A stretch of 64,000 bases of DNA, taken from NCBI RefSeq assembly GCF_032062245.1, contig NZ_DAMBQF010000009.1, positions 1 to 64,000 of the forward strand. The letters are read 5' to 3'. The translations under genes and the position numbers were made by a program. Below, in pieces: positions 1-8,850 of this stretch. This DNA is from Soonwooa sp032062245. Lineage in GTDB: Bacteria > Bacteroidota > Bacteroidia > Flavobacteriales > Weeksellaceae. Below the pieces are notes generated by a model that did no database searches, was not told the origin of the DNA, and was given only the letters and a program-made list of their open reading frames with translations. The stretch's first letter is position 1, and every line of letters starts with the position of its first letter.

Positions 1-86
1 ACAGCCCGACCGAGCTAGCAAGGACTTCAGAAAGGCGCGAGGATTGCCCGAAATAATTTTTATGCTTAGATTCGTATGTAGAATTA
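1..86. other. Unassigned left edge
   Basis: This edge stretch is noticeably richer in G and C than what follows. One forward frame is open from base 2 to a stop at 107-109, but the translation resembles no family I know. No promoter, terminator or RNA fold is convincing. It may be the tail of a gene or repeat cut by the window edge. Confidence 0.3.
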
Positions 87-487
87 ATAGACATAGTACT
101 CTATAACATTATTAATAATGTATGCCCTCTGTCGGAAGACATCAATAAATTGATGTGCCAGCATTTTGAGCATTTAGACTTACAAAAAGGCATTATTATA
201 TTATCGGCTGATAAAACCGAAAAACATCTCTACTTTGTGAAAGATGGTTTGGTAAGGGCTTTTACAGATTTTGAGGGTCAGGAAGTTACTTTTTGGTTTG
301 GTACAGAAGGTCAGCCTCTAATCCCGATGAACAACTACGTCTATAACAAGAAAAACTACGAAAACATTGAGCTGCTAGAAGATTGGGTGGTCCCAACTTG
401 CTACAACGCGCTGCTCTTCGGCATATTGCTTCATATCTTGGGATTACACAAGTTAGCTTGAGTAGAATCAGGGCTCAAATAAAATAA
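87..487 (+). pseudogene. Crp/Fnr-family regulator remnant with internal deletion
   Basis: The first part (about 90-385) encodes the N-terminal cyclic-nucleotide-binding-like domain of a Crp/Fnr regulator, with ILSADKTEKHLYFVKDGLVR followed by FTDFEGQEVTFWFG. At about 385-392 the reading jumps frame: from 392 a different frame encodes PNLLQRAALRHIASYLGITQ and VSLSRIRAQIK, the typical C-terminal winged-helix recognition end, with a stop at 485-487. Roughly 60 residues normally joining the two halves are missing. The likely original start near 87 now reads ATA, and only a TTG (150) or ATG (153) is available inside the domain. I infer a dead gene that lost its middle, its frame and possibly its start codon. 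A short N-terminal fragment could still be translated, but it would lack DNA-binding residues. Confidence 0.8.
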
Positions 488-553
488 GTTTTTATCATTT
501 GTAAAATGTTTATCGCATATTTTTTTAAGAAATTTGCGCAAATTTTTTAAAAA

Positions 554-880
554 ATGAACTGGATTATATTAATTATTGCAGGATTCTTCGAGGTTGGCTT
601 CGCATCATGTCTCGGCAAAGCTAAAGAAACATCAGGAACAGAATCTTATCTTTGGTACGCTGGATTTTTAATTTGTTTAACTATAAGTATGTTAGGACTT
701 ATAAAGGCGACACAAAGTCTGCCAATAGGAACCGCCTATGCAGTCTGGACGGGCATTGGCGCTGTTGGAACTGTATTGGTTGGAATTTTTGTTTTTAAAG
801 AGCCTGTAACTTTTTGGCGTATATTTTTCATCAGTACATTAATTGGTTCGATTGTAGGTCTAAAGTCTGTGAGTCATTAA
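554..880 (+). CDS. sugE: SMR-family transporter, SugE/Gdx-type guanidinium exporter
   Basis: A 108-residue protein with four hydrophobic helices, the size and layout of small multidrug resistance transporters, which work as dual-topology dimers in the inner membrane. The essential glutamate is E13 in AGFFEVGFA. The segment SLPIGTAYAVWTGIGAVGT matches the SugE/Gdx branch, whose established role is proton-coupled export of guanidinium, rather than the broad EmrE drug-export branch. I see no guanidine riboswitch in the short upstream gap. The ATG lies in an A-rich leader typical of this phylum. The gene stands alone on the plus strand. SMR assignment is firm; the substrate rests on subfamily motifs. 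Confidence 0.9.
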   Translation: MNWIILIIAGFFEVGFASCLGKAKETSGTESYLWYAGFLICLTISMLGLIKATQSLPIGTAYAVWTGIGAVGTVLVGIFVFKEPVTFWRIFFISTLIGSIVGLKSVSH

Positions 881-917
881 TTCCATAAATTAAGTATATA
901 GAAGGGATTTTTTTTCT

Positions 918-925
918 TAGATTTG
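918..925 (+). promoter_or_regulatory. TAnnTTTG -7 box
   Basis: TAGATTTG is a perfect match to the Bacteroidota -7 element, 16 bases upstream of the next start codon. No clear TTG -33 element sits at the expected distance, so it is a likely but incomplete promoter for the PepSY-like gene. Confidence 0.4.
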
Positions 926-941
926 ATTAAAACTAAATCTT

Positions 942-1373
942 ATGAAAACTGTAATCTATCTATGTACGTTTTGTTGTACTTTGTTTGTCAATGCACAAGA
1001 AAAAGAAGTTGAAATCAACAAAACGCCTAAAACCATTACCAACTTTGTTAAAAAACATTTTCCTAACACGCCCATAGCCAAAGTAACACAGGAAGAAACA
1101 AAATTCGGGACAGAATATAATGTAACTCTCGGCAATAAAATGGAATTAGATTTTGATCATCAAAATATACTTGAAGACATTGAGAGTAACACTAAACAAG
1201 AAATCCCAATGTCGATTGTTCCTAAAAATGTCTGGGATTATACCAAAGCAAATTACCTAAAACAACAAATTGTAGGATGGGAAAAGGAAAATAATAAACA
1301 ACGAATTGACCTAAGTAACGGCATGGTATTAGAGTTTAACGACAAGGGAGTTTTCCTAAATTCATCAAAATAA
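942..1373 (+). CDS. Secreted PepSY-like protein
   Basis: A 143-residue exported protein. Residues 1-18 form a signal peptide with cleavage after NAQ. The rest contains two similar halves of about 60 residues: ITNFVKKHFPNTPIAKV with a following strand pattern, then VWDYTKANYLKQQIVGWEKE with LSNGMVLEFNDKG. This repeat of 'helix, small turn, strands' is characteristic of the putative beta-lactamase-inhibitor-like PepSY-like family of Bacteroidota periplasmic proteins, whose molecular role is unknown. It is a single-gene unit: its own -7 box lies upstream and a strong hairpin terminator follows 25 bases after the stop. Family call moderately sure, function unknown. Confidence 0.7.
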   Translation: MKTVIYLCTFCCTLFVNAQEKEVEINKTPKTITNFVKKHFPNTPIAKVTQEETKFGTEYNVTLGNKMELDFDHQNILEDIESNTKQEIPMSIVPKNVWDYTKANYLKQQIVGWEKENNKQRIDLSNGMVLEFNDKGVFLNSSK

Positions 1374-1398
1374 TAAACACCTTTAACTTCAAAATAAA

Positions 1399-1427
1399 AA
1401 CCTTTTCTAATTAAGAAAAGGTTTTTT
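1399..1427 (+). terminator. Rho-independent terminator
   Basis: AACCTTTTCT pairs with AGAAAAGGTT around a 5-base loop and runs into a T tract. It closes the PepSY-like gene. Confidence 0.8.
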
Positions 1428-1667
1428 CACATTTTTGATTTGGTAAATTTTAAATATGTGTGTGTGATTTGAATGTTCACCAAATGTAATATTAATTTTG
1501 AAATTTGCAAAATATTTTTAAACTTTTTGTAAAATAAACATGAAAATAGCTTTAAATCTTATCATAAAAAACTAATAATTAGTGAAATCATTTATTTTTC
1601 ATGAATAGAGAAAACACGGCATATCAAACAAAAAGTATTTATATATTCGTATTCTAATTTTAAAAGC

Positions 1668-2396
1668 ATGAAAAAACTATTTGTATCAATTTTAATAGGA
1701 ACCTCATCAATTGTATTCTCTCAAAACATTTCTGATTACGAATATATCTACGTACCCAATTCTTTTGAAAAGAAGATGGATAAATTCAATCTTCGAAATA
1801 CTCTTATTCAGCAATTAAAGTCAAAAAAATATAAAATCATCCAAGAGGATAATAATTCTTGCGCAGTTCTTAAAGCAGACCTCCTAGATGATAGTTCTTT
1901 TTTAAAAAATAAAGTAAAAATTACTTTTAAGGATTGTAATAATAAGATTATACAGGAGCTAAAAGGCAGTACTGATGATAAAGACTTTGAAACTGGTTAT
2001 CCCGATGCATTAAAAAATGCAACAAAAACACTAACAATTTCTAACCCTAAAACCACAACAAGTTTAGAAAGTAATAAAGAAACTACTCCAGTTGCAACGA
2101 TTAGTGAGAATGTTAACACAACTTCGATTGCAACTTCGCAAGAGAAATCCTTAAATTTCACGAATGGACAACTCAACTATCAACTTATTAAGTTAGGACA
2201 AAATCAATTGATATTAGTCTCGTCACAAAGTTCAACACCTTTTGCGAAATTAACAGAAAGTAGCAAACCTGGGATCTTCCATGTCGTTTTGGAGAACAAT
2301 CAAAAAACTTTAGCTTATACAGAAAACGGTAATATTGTTATTGAATTTCCGCAGTCCGATGGAAGTTTTTCTAAACAAGTTTTTCAGAAAAAATAA
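1668..2396 (+). CDS. Secreted hypothetical protein
   Basis: A 242-residue protein with an N-terminal signal peptide (residues 1-18, cleavage after VFSQ). Residues 20-110 look like a mixed alpha/beta domain rich in charged residues, with one cysteine and the sequence ITFKDCNNKIIQEL, a form seen in small Bacteroidota domains that oppose degenerate beta sheets. Residues about 115-160 are a Thr/Ser/Asn-rich linker, and the last 80 residues form a second beta-rich part. I do not recognise a named family. It is flanked by a long AT-rich leader (1430-1667) in which I see only a near-match -7 box, TATATTCG at 1642, and it ends at a strong terminator, so it is probably transcribed alone. Confidence 0.7.
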   Translation: MKKLFVSILIGTSSIVFSQNISDYEYIYVPNSFEKKMDKFNLRNTLIQQLKSKKYKIIQEDNNSCAVLKADLLDDSSFLKNKVKITFKDCNNKIIQELKGSTDDKDFETGYPDALKNATKTLTISNPKTTTSLESNKETTPVATISENVNTTSIATSQEKSLNFTNGQLNYQLIKLGQNQLILVSSQSSTPFAKLTESSKPGIFHVVLENNQKTLAYTENGNIVIEFPQSDGSFSKQVFQKK

Positions 2397-2403
2397 AATC
2401 TCC

Positions 2404-2432
2404 AAAAGCAGCGAATCTCTCGCTGCTTTTTT
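2404..2432 (+). terminator. Rho-independent terminator
   Basis: AAAAGCAGCGA pairs with TCGCTGCTTTT around a 5-base loop, then extra T residues. It closes the preceding secreted-protein gene. Confidence 0.85.
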
Positions 2433-2521
2433 GTTTTAAAACATTTTACTTAAATTTTGAAATTAATATTAAAAATATTTTTTAATTTCAGAACTTATAA
2501 ATGCTTTGCTAGCTCTTCAAA

Positions 2522-2823
2522 ATGGAAAACAAAGTACAAAACACAAATCTTAACAAACCAATTTCTGTCGCATTGGTGGTAATGATCTGTATTTTGACAG
2601 CCATTTTTATTTTGCAAGGTCCCACGGAAGAATCGTTTTTTTTACAGTTTTAACATGTTGGATCTTCACAATCACTATTTTCCAAATTATTTATGTGATT
2701 TCTTATAAAACCTCAAAAAAATCATTAGCATTTTGGTTGATGATCATATTAATAGTTATATCGCTATTATTTTTTGGAGTTTTATGGTATGCGAATCAAT
2801 TAGCTAAAGGCTTTAATCATTAA
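2522..2823 (+). pseudogene. Small membrane protein, frameshifted
   Basis: An ATG at 2522 opens a frame with one membrane segment (ISVALVVMICILTAIFIL), ending early in a run of eight T residues at 2636-2643. If one more T were present, translation would continue through TVLTCWIFTITIFQIIYVIS and a third membrane helix (FWLMIILIVISLLFFGVLWY) to the stop at 2821-2823, giving about 100 residues with three membrane segments. The gene is tightly packed against the DUF2931 gene (3-base gap), so it is probably the first member of the same operon. A homopolymer frameshift can be a sequencing error or phase variation, but three of the four genes in this operon are damaged, which favours real decay. No family recognised. 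Confidence 0.65.
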
Positions 2824-2826
2824 CCT

Positions 2827-3546
2827 ATGTTGAAAAGACTAAATACTTTTAATAAATGCCTTTCAGCGATTGTTGTCTTGATGGTTATCGCTAATATTGG
2901 TTACTTGTTTTTCTACAAAAGTTGGGATCGTTACAATTTTGACTCAAGTGTTACTGTGCCACCCTCCTACCCGATGTATATTGAAGAAGTAAGTTTTAAT
3001 TATCCTCACGATGAACTTGGTACCAGTTTTTATAAAAGTCAAGACGAAGTCAATCGTTTTGGAAACACCTGGGGACATGCCTACTACTTCCCAGAAGCAC
3101 GAGAACCAATGCGATTACCAATTGAGCTGGTTTTATCATATTTTGATTATCGTGCTAACAAATTTTATAAAACAAAAATCCAGTTACCAACCAAAGACAT
3201 AGAGCAATGTTTTGAAGAAGCGCAAGAACAAAAGCGGTTTACTAAATTATATAACGTCCATGGTGACGTCCATGGTTTGGTATTTTTGCTAGGTGTGGCT
3301 AATAACGGAAATATGATGCTTTGGCTAAAAGGTGATAATTATGCAAAGCTTCTGTTCAAAAAACATCTGGAGCCAGTTTCAATTTCTAAATCTCTGAATT
3401 ATGATGATTTTAAAACCGAAGAACTATACAAAGCAAAATTTTTTGAGTATTTACCAGATTCAACAAAACAGAAAATAAATTTTGGTTGGGAAGCAAAAGC
3501 TAATTATATTGACAGTACCAAACAATTTATAAAATGCACACTTTAG
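2827..3546 (+). CDS. DUF2931-family membrane-anchored protein
   Basis: A 239-residue protein with one N-terminal membrane segment (residues 12-31) and an outside domain. The central stretch LPIELVLSYFDYRANKFYK, followed by a polar 'TKIQLPTKDIEQCFEEA' segment, fits the DUF2931 pattern: an opening strand set, a Tyr-rich 'kfY' motif, then LP and a helix. The family is common in Bacteroidota and has no established function. It is the only undamaged gene of a four-gene operon (2522-5331) with a small membrane protein before it and GIDE-domain and LemA genes after it; gaps are 3, 1 and 12 bases. Family call moderately confident. Confidence 0.65.
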   Translation: MLKRLNTFNKCLSAIVVLMVIANIGYLFFYKSWDRYNFDSSVTVPPSYPMYIEEVSFNYPHDELGTSFYKSQDEVNRFGNTWGHAYYFPEAREPMRLPIELVLSYFDYRANKFYKTKIQLPTKDIEQCFEEAQEQKRFTKLYNVHGDVHGLVFLLGVANNGNMMLWLKGDNYAKLLFKKHLEPVSISKSLNYDDFKTEELYKAKFFEYLPDSTKQKINFGWEAKANYIDSTKQFIKCTL

Positions 3547-3547
3547 T

Positions 3548-4755
3548 ATGTCCGAGTTTATAGCATCATTAACCAACGAAAAAGTTCCTCTTCCAATGCT
3601 TATTTTTTTGCTGGCATTTTCTGTAGGCATCGCATTATTTCACTATATTATTTCTAGTGCTTTATTGAGAATGAACAATAAGCTAGCACTTGCTTTTTTT
3701 TTGGTAGATCCTGCTATTATATATATTGTTTGGTTAATTAATTCGCGTTACGCCTTTTTAGCTTTAATAATATTGTCATTATCGGTTTTCTTACTTGGAA
3801 TAATCGGGATCATAATTTCTTCTTTTAGAAAAAATGAAAGCACTGACTATGTTAGTAATCGAAGTTTTAATGAAAAATACAATATCAAACCAAAATCTAA
3901 TAGCAGAAAAGCTAAAGAACTCCTTTTTACAATCGCCTTTTTTCTGTTTGGAGGTTTGTCACTATATTTCTTTGGACAAGGCGGAATAATCCTAGTATTC
4001 ATAGCAATCTTTGTTGCAGCCATCATGGCATCGACTAACAACAAACGTTTTCTAAAAACCCAAGCTAGTCTACCAAATTCCAAAATACGATCTGTCGCCA
4101 TGGGATTGGCAGAATTACAAGGCAAATGTCATCAAATAAATCCTAGTATTTCACCAATTGGAAGCAAAAATTGTATCGGTTTTCGATATACCATAGAAGA
4201 CGAAAGCACAAATAAAGAAGGGAAAACTTCATAAACAACAAGACTTGATAGAACGGTTTGCGAAGATTTTACATTGACCGATGACACCGGCTCAATCTTG
4301 GTTAAAGGTGCAAACATTTCGTTTCTTTGGTTAGAAGAAGATCAGCAATATTATGATAACAACCAGCGTGTTACTCAATATTTATTAAAAGATAAAAAAG
4401 AAGTACTTCTAATAGGGAATGTGAGTTTAGAAGACAACAAAGCGATTGTCGCTTATGATGATTATAACAAAACCTTTGGAGTTGGCGATATTGACGAAAT
4501 TAATTTGTATAATGATTCTGTCCCTTTATTGAATCAAGCAAAAGCCTACGCTGCAGTATTTGCAGTTTTAATGGCTATTATCATAGTGACACCAACGTCC
4601 ATGGATGGTCGTAAATTGGACATTACAAAACCTAATTTTTCATTTTTAAAACTAAAAAACCAAAAGAAGAAAAATTTAAAATAGAAGTCATCAACCATTC
4701 TTCTGATGACGATGAGCATGCAGACGAAGCAATACAATCCGAGTCTGGCGAATAA
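3548..4755 (+). pseudogene. GIDE-domain (E3 ligase-like) membrane protein, broken
   Basis: Residues 1-85 hold three membrane helices and a further pair follows at about 125-160. Then RSVAMGLAELQGKCHQI and SPIGSKNCIGFRYTIED match the GIDE-type domain of membrane proteins related to the mitochondrial E3 ligase MUL1; in bacteria these commonly sit beside lemA, as here. An in-frame TAA at 4232-4234 cuts the domain. Beyond it the same frame resumes good family sequence (CEDFTLTDDTGSILVKGANI), through a last membrane helix near 4540-4590. A second lesion, loss of one A in the run at 4654-4659, hides the true acidic C-terminus (EVINHSSDDDEHADEAIQSE) that ends at 4753-4755. Two independent lesions make this a pseudogene rather than a read error. 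Confidence 0.8.
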
Positions 4756-4767
4756 TTTTTAAAAAAC

Positions 4768-5331
4768 ATGAACGAACAAATATTATTTTATTTCATCATT
4801 GGCGTTGTCATTCTTTTGACAATTGGCTTTGTTATTAGCGTTTTTAATAAAATTATTTTCTTAAAAAACAATATTGAAAAATCATTTGCGAATATTGATG
4901 TCGTCCTAAAACAACGTGCCGACGAAATCCCAAATCTTATCGCTGTCGTAAAAGAATCAAAAAATTACGAAGCCAAAACGCTTGAGCAACTTACAAAACT
5001 GCGGGCAAAATATTACAATGCAGCATCTGCTGATGAAAAAGTAAATATTACCAATCAACTTGATAAAAGCCTAAAATCTGTTATGCTAGTTGCCGAAAAC
5101 TATCCTATTTTGCGAGCAAACAATAACTTTATGGCATTTTAACAACGGATTACTCAACTTGAGGATATTATTGCTGGCCGACGAGAGTTTCTTAATGATA
5201 GCGTCAATTTGTACAACACCGGAATACAAGAATTCCCGAATCTTATTATGGCGAAATTGTTTTCTTTTAAACAAAAACAAATGTTACAAGTAACCGACAA
5301 CGAAAAAAAATACGATGGAGGTAAATTCTAG
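4768..5331 (+). pseudogene. lemA: LemA-family protein with premature stop
   Basis: The first 124 codons give a typical LemA protein: N-terminal membrane helix (residues 6-27), then the helical bundle with NNIEKSFANIDVVLKQRADEIPNL and the AKYYNA and NQLDKSLKSVMLVAENYP segments. TAA at 5140-5142 interrupts it, very likely a CAA to TAA change, because the same frame continues with QRITQLEDIIAGRREFLNDS, VNLYNTGIQEFPNLIMAKLF and ends at TAG 5329-5331. Full length would be about 187 residues, the family norm. LemA proteins are inner-membrane helical bundles of unclear role, often next to GIDE-domain or TPM-domain genes. A truncated product could be made, but it would lack the last helices. Confidence 0.85.
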
Positions 5332-5470
5332 TTTTGCAAGACTACTTCGTTCCAATAAGGACGCAACACAAATAATGGTGTTTTTTTGCGCTTTTAATTT
5401 CCAAAGTATAGACAGCAATATCGCGAGATTAGGTGAAGAAAAAAAGAAACAAAAATCTAACAAGAACTAA
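5315..5470 (+). other. Possible 51-residue ORF overlapping the lemA end
   Basis: An ATG at 5315 in the shifted frame opens 51 codons beginning MEVNSSFARLLRSNKDATQI and ending with a Lys/Asn-rich tail at 5470. It overlaps the last 17 bases of lemA. No family is recognised and no start signal is visible. It may be a chance frame or the eroded end of a further operon gene. It is the only plus-strand structure in the lemA-uvrC gap. Confidence 0.25.
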
Positions 5471-5488
5471 TTTTAATCATTCAAAAAA

Positions 5489-7285
5489 CTATTCTCCAGA
5501 ATTAAAATATTCCCAAACCACTTTTGCTTTGGACTTTCCGAGGATTTCTTCTAAAGTTTCGAGGCTCGATTCTTTTATTCTTTTTACAGATTTTAGTTTA
5601 GACAAAAGTAATTCGATTGATTTTGGACCGACACCAGGTATTTCTTCCAACTCCGATTTTATTGTTGAATTTTTACGTCGTGTTCTATGATGTCTTACGC
5701 CAAATCGGTGCGCTTCATCTCGTACTCTTTGTAAAATTTTTAAAGTTTCGGACTTTTTATCCAAATACAACGGAATAGGATCATTCGGGAAGAAGATTTC
5801 TTCTAAACGTTTTGCAATACCAACAATTGTAATTTTACCGTAAAGACCGAGTAGTTTAAGACTCTTCACCGAAGAAGACAGTTGACCTTTACCACCATCT
5901 ATCAAAATTAACTGTGGTAATTCTTCACCTTCGTCCAACATTCTTTTGTAACGACGATAGATAACTTCTTCCATCGTTGCAAAGTCGTTTGCTCCTTCCA
6001 CCGTTTTGGGATGAAAAATTCTGTAATCTGCTTTGCTTGGTTTTCCATCTTTAAAAACAACACAAGCCGAAACCGGATTAGTCCCCTGAATATTCGAGTT
6101 ATCAAATCCTTCGATATGTCGTGGTTCCACAGGCATTCTGAGTAAAGCTTTCATCTCAGCCATGATTCGGTTGGTGTGGCGATCGGGATCAACAATTTGT
6201 ACTGCTTTTAATTTTTCTAAACGATATTCTCGGGCATTTTTCTCCGACAATTCTACGATACGCTTTTTATCACCGACTTTTGGAACAATCAATTTAACAT
6301 TCGGAATCTCAACACTCAAATGAAACGGAATTAAAATCTCTTTAGAATCCGAACCAAATTTTTGTCGAATTTCGATTAAAGCTTCTTCCAAAATATCTTC
6401 ATCGGTTTCATCCAAAATCTTTTTAATTTCTGTGGTAAAACTTTGGATAATGTTTCCGTTTCTAATTTTAAAGAAATTAACATAAGCCGCCGTCTCATCG
6501 CTCGTCATCCCAAATACATCAACATCATCAATATTAGGATTGACAATCGTATTTCTGGTTTGATAATCTTCCAAAGCGTCGATTCTTTCCTTAATCATTT
6601 GTGCATTTTCAAATTTTAAATCGACAGCATAACGCATCATTTGAGTCGTCAAATAATCTTTAGCTTTCCGGAAATCACCTTTAATAATACCTCGTATCGC
6701 ATCAATTTTTTCGTTGTATTCTTCTTCAGATTCCAAGCCTTCGCAAGGTCCTTCACAATTTTTAATATGATATTCTAGACAAACTTTATATTTTCCAGTT
6801 TCTATTTTGTCCGCCGAAAGATTTAGGTTGCAAGTTCGAAGTTTATAAATATGCTTGATTGTATCCAAAAGAATCTTCGCAGGCCGAATCTTGGCATAAG
6901 GACCAAAATATTCCGAACCATCTTTAATAACATTTCGAGTCATAAAAATCCGTGGAAAAGGCTCATTTTTAATACAAATCCAAGGATAGGTTTTATCGTC
7001 CTTTAACATCACATTGTAAAACGGCTGATGCTCCTTTATCAAATTATTTTCTAATAAAAGTGCCTCATATTCGCTGTTGACAATGGTTGTCTCTAATCGA
7101 AAAATTTTCCCAACCATAATTTTGGTTCGGTAACTCGATAGATTTTTATTAAAATAGGATAAAACTCTCTTTTTCAAATTTTTAGCCTTACCAACATATA
7201 ACAACTGATTGTTCTTGTCATAGTATCTGTAAACGCCTGGATCCGAGGCCAAGGTTTTTAGTTGAAGTTCTAAATCGGAATTCAT
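5489..7285 (-). CDS. uvrC: UvrABC excinuclease subunit C
   Basis: A 598-residue protein of normal UvrC length. It makes both incisions in nucleotide excision repair after UvrA2B has located damage. The N-terminal GIY-YIG nuclease domain is seen at residues 12-90 (PGVYRYY then LLYVGKAKNLKKRV). A cysteine cluster near 153-180 (RTCNLNLS, CLEYHIKNCEGPCEG) and a UVR helix pair (about 200-235) follow. The RNase H-like second nuclease domain spans about 365-520 (IEGFDNSNIQGTNPVSACVV, LILIDGGKGQLSS, FGVRHHRTRR). Tandem helix-hairpin-helix motifs close the protein (ELEEIPGVGPKSIELLLSKL). It is transcribed alone and divergently from hutH with a 73-base gap. Confidence 0.97.
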   Translation of the reverse strand: MNSDLELQLKTLASDPGVYRYYDKNNQLLYVGKAKNLKKRVLSYFNKNLSSYRTKIMVGKIFRLETTIVNSEYEALLLENNLIKEHQPFYNVMLKDDKTYPWICIKNEPFPRIFMTRNVIKDGSEYFGPYAKIRPAKILLDTIKHIYKLRTCNLNLSADKIETGKYKVCLEYHIKNCEGPCEGLESEEEYNEKIDAIRGIIKGDFRKAKDYLTTQMMRYAVDLKFENAQMIKERIDALEDYQTRNTIVNPNIDDVDVFGMTSDETAAYVNFFKIRNGNIIQSFTTEIKKILDETDEDILEEALIEIRQKFGSDSKEILIPFHLSVEIPNVKLIVPKVGDKKRIVELSEKNAREYRLEKLKAVQIVDPDRHTNRIMAEMKALLRMPVEPRHIEGFDNSNIQGTNPVSACVVFKDGKPSKADYRIFHPKTVEGANDFATMEEVIYRRYKRMLDEGEELPQLILIDGGKGQLSSSVKSLKLLGLYGKITIVGIAKRLEEIFFPNDPIPLYLDKKSETLKILQRVRDEAHRFGVRHHRTRRKNSTIKSELEEIPGVGPKSIELLLSKLKSVKRIKESSLETLEEILGKSKAKVVWEYFNSGE

Positions 7286-7289
7286 ACAA

Positions 7290-7297
7290 CAAAAATA
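7290..7297 (-). promoter_or_regulatory. TAnnTTTG -7 box for uvrC
   Basis: TATTTTTG on the minus strand lies only 4 bases before the uvrC ATG. If used, the transcript would start at or next to the start codon, implying a nearly leaderless mRNA. No clear -33 element is present, so the assignment is tentative. Confidence 0.4.
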
Positions 7298-7358
7298 CTA
7301 AATAACTCACTTTGAAAAGCTCAGTAAATTTCATTATTTTTAACCAAAATTTACGATA

Positions 7359-8849
7359 ATGATATACGGTATTGACCAATTCTCTTATAAAGATGTTTTA
7401 GAAATTTGTAAAGACACTGCTAAAGCAAAACTTAATAAAACGGCAAAAGATCAAATTCTTAAGTCTCAAAAAAATGTTGCAAAAATTGTTGCGTCGGATG
7501 ATACAGTATATGGCATCAACACTGGTTTTGGACCACTTTGCGATGTGAAGATTTCAGAAGAAGAAACAGCACAACTTCAACACAATCTCATCATTTCTCA
7601 TGCTGTCGGTGTTGGAAAACCGATTGATAAAGAACTTTCGAAAATTATGATTATTTCTAAAGTTCATGCGTTGTCAAAAGGATTTTCGGGTGTTTCTTTA
7701 GACGTTATCGAGCGTTTGATTTTAATGCTGGAAAAAGATATTATCCCTGTTGTGCCTGAGCAAGGTTCTGTTGGCGCGTCGGGAGATTTGGCGCCTTTGT
7801 CACATTTGGTTCTTCCACTGCTTGGTCTTGGTCAAGTTTGGGACGGTGATAAAATTTTTGACACAGAAATTGCCCTTAAAAAACATAAATTAAAAGCCTT
7901 GAAACTTGGACCAAAAGAAGGTTTGGGTTTAATTAACGGAACACAATTTATTCTAGCACATGCCATCAAAGGTTTAGAAAAAATGGAATATCTTCTTGAC
8001 CTTGCTGATATGACTGCCGCGATGAGTCTTGAAGCTTACAGAGGTTCGGCAAGTCCTTTTAAGAAAGAGTTGCATGAGATTCGTCCATTTGCTGGAAGTA
8101 AAAAAGTGGCGGCTAGAATGCTGAAATTCTTAAAAGGTTCTGACAACCTAAAATCGCATGAATTCTGTGATCGTGTACAAGATCCATACTCTATGCGTTG
8201 CGTTCCACAAGTACATGGCGCGAGTCGCAATGCTTTTGAACATCTTAAAATGATGGCGGAAACAGAACTAAATTCTGTAACCGATAATCCAATCGTGTTA
8301 AGCGCCGAAGAATCAATCTCTGGTGGAAACTTCCATGGACAATTGATGGCTTTACCGCTTGACTACGCAACTTTAGCCGCTGCAGAATTAGGAAATATTT
8401 CCGACCGAAGAAGTTATCTTTTATTAGAAGGAAAATTTGGGCTTCCAAGATTATTGACAGAAAGTTCTGGGCTTAATTCAGGATTTATGATTCCACAATA
8501 TACCTCAGCAGCTTTAGTAACAGAAAACAAAACACTTTGTTTCCCAGCTTCCGCGGATTCTATACCAACAAGTTTAGGTCAAGAAGATCACGTATCAATG
8601 GGAAGTATTTCAGGAAGAAAGTTCAATCAAGTTTTGGATAATTTGGTGAATATTCTTTCAGTAGAATTGATGTTTGCAGCGCAAGGATTAGAATTCCGTA
8701 GACCTGCAAAATGTTCAAAAATAATTGAAGAAAACTTTAGCATTATTAGAAGTGTTGTTCCAAAATTAGAAGAAGACAGACTTATCGGAAGAGATATGTT
8801 GGCGATTGCAGATTTAATTAGAAATAAAAAACTAAACGTAACTGTTTAA
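7359..8849 (+). CDS. hutH: Histidine ammonia-lyase
   Basis: A 496-residue cytoplasmic enzyme of the aromatic amino acid lyase family, which deaminates L-histidine to urocanate in the first step of histidine use. The Ala-Ser-Gly triad that self-cyclises into the MIO electrophile is at residues 140-142 (GSVGASGDLAPLSHL). The catalytic tyrosine is Y51 in YGINTGFGPL, and the loops NGTQF, DRVQDPYSMRC and SVTDNP follow in family order. HAL, rather than tyrosine or phenylalanine lyase, is the usual bacterial form, but I see no hutU, hutI or hutG here, so substrate specificity is inferred. It is followed after one base by a DUF2059 gene, probably in the same transcript. Confidence 0.92.
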   Translation: MIYGIDQFSYKDVLEICKDTAKAKLNKTAKDQILKSQKNVAKIVASDDTVYGINTGFGPLCDVKISEEETAQLQHNLIISHAVGVGKPIDKELSKIMIISKVHALSKGFSGVSLDVIERLILMLEKDIIPVVPEQGSVGASGDLAPLSHLVLPLLGLGQVWDGDKIFDTEIALKKHKLKALKLGPKEGLGLINGTQFILAHAIKGLEKMEYLLDLADMTAAMSLEAYRGSASPFKKELHEIRPFAGSKKVAARMLKFLKGSDNLKSHEFCDRVQDPYSMRCVPQVHGASRNAFEHLKMMAETELNSVTDNPIVLSAEESISGGNFHGQLMALPLDYATLAAAELGNISDRRSYLLLEGKFGLPRLLTESSGLNSGFMIPQYTSAALVTENKTLCFPASADSIPTSLGQEDHVSMGSISGRKFNQVLDNLVNILSVELMFAAQGLEFRRPAKCSKIIEENFSIIRSVVPKLEEDRLIGRDMLAIADLIRNKKLNVTV

Positions 8850-8850
8850 C

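Noticed and set aside
488..553. Guanidine riboswitch before the SugE/Gdx gene.
   Set aside because: The gap is only 66 bases, AT-rich and without the conserved ACGR-type loops or stems.
5315..5470. Full gene call for the 51-codon ORF after lemA.
   Set aside because: No family, no start signal, and an Asn/Lys-rich tail expected by chance in AT-rich DNA; kept only as a possible ORF.
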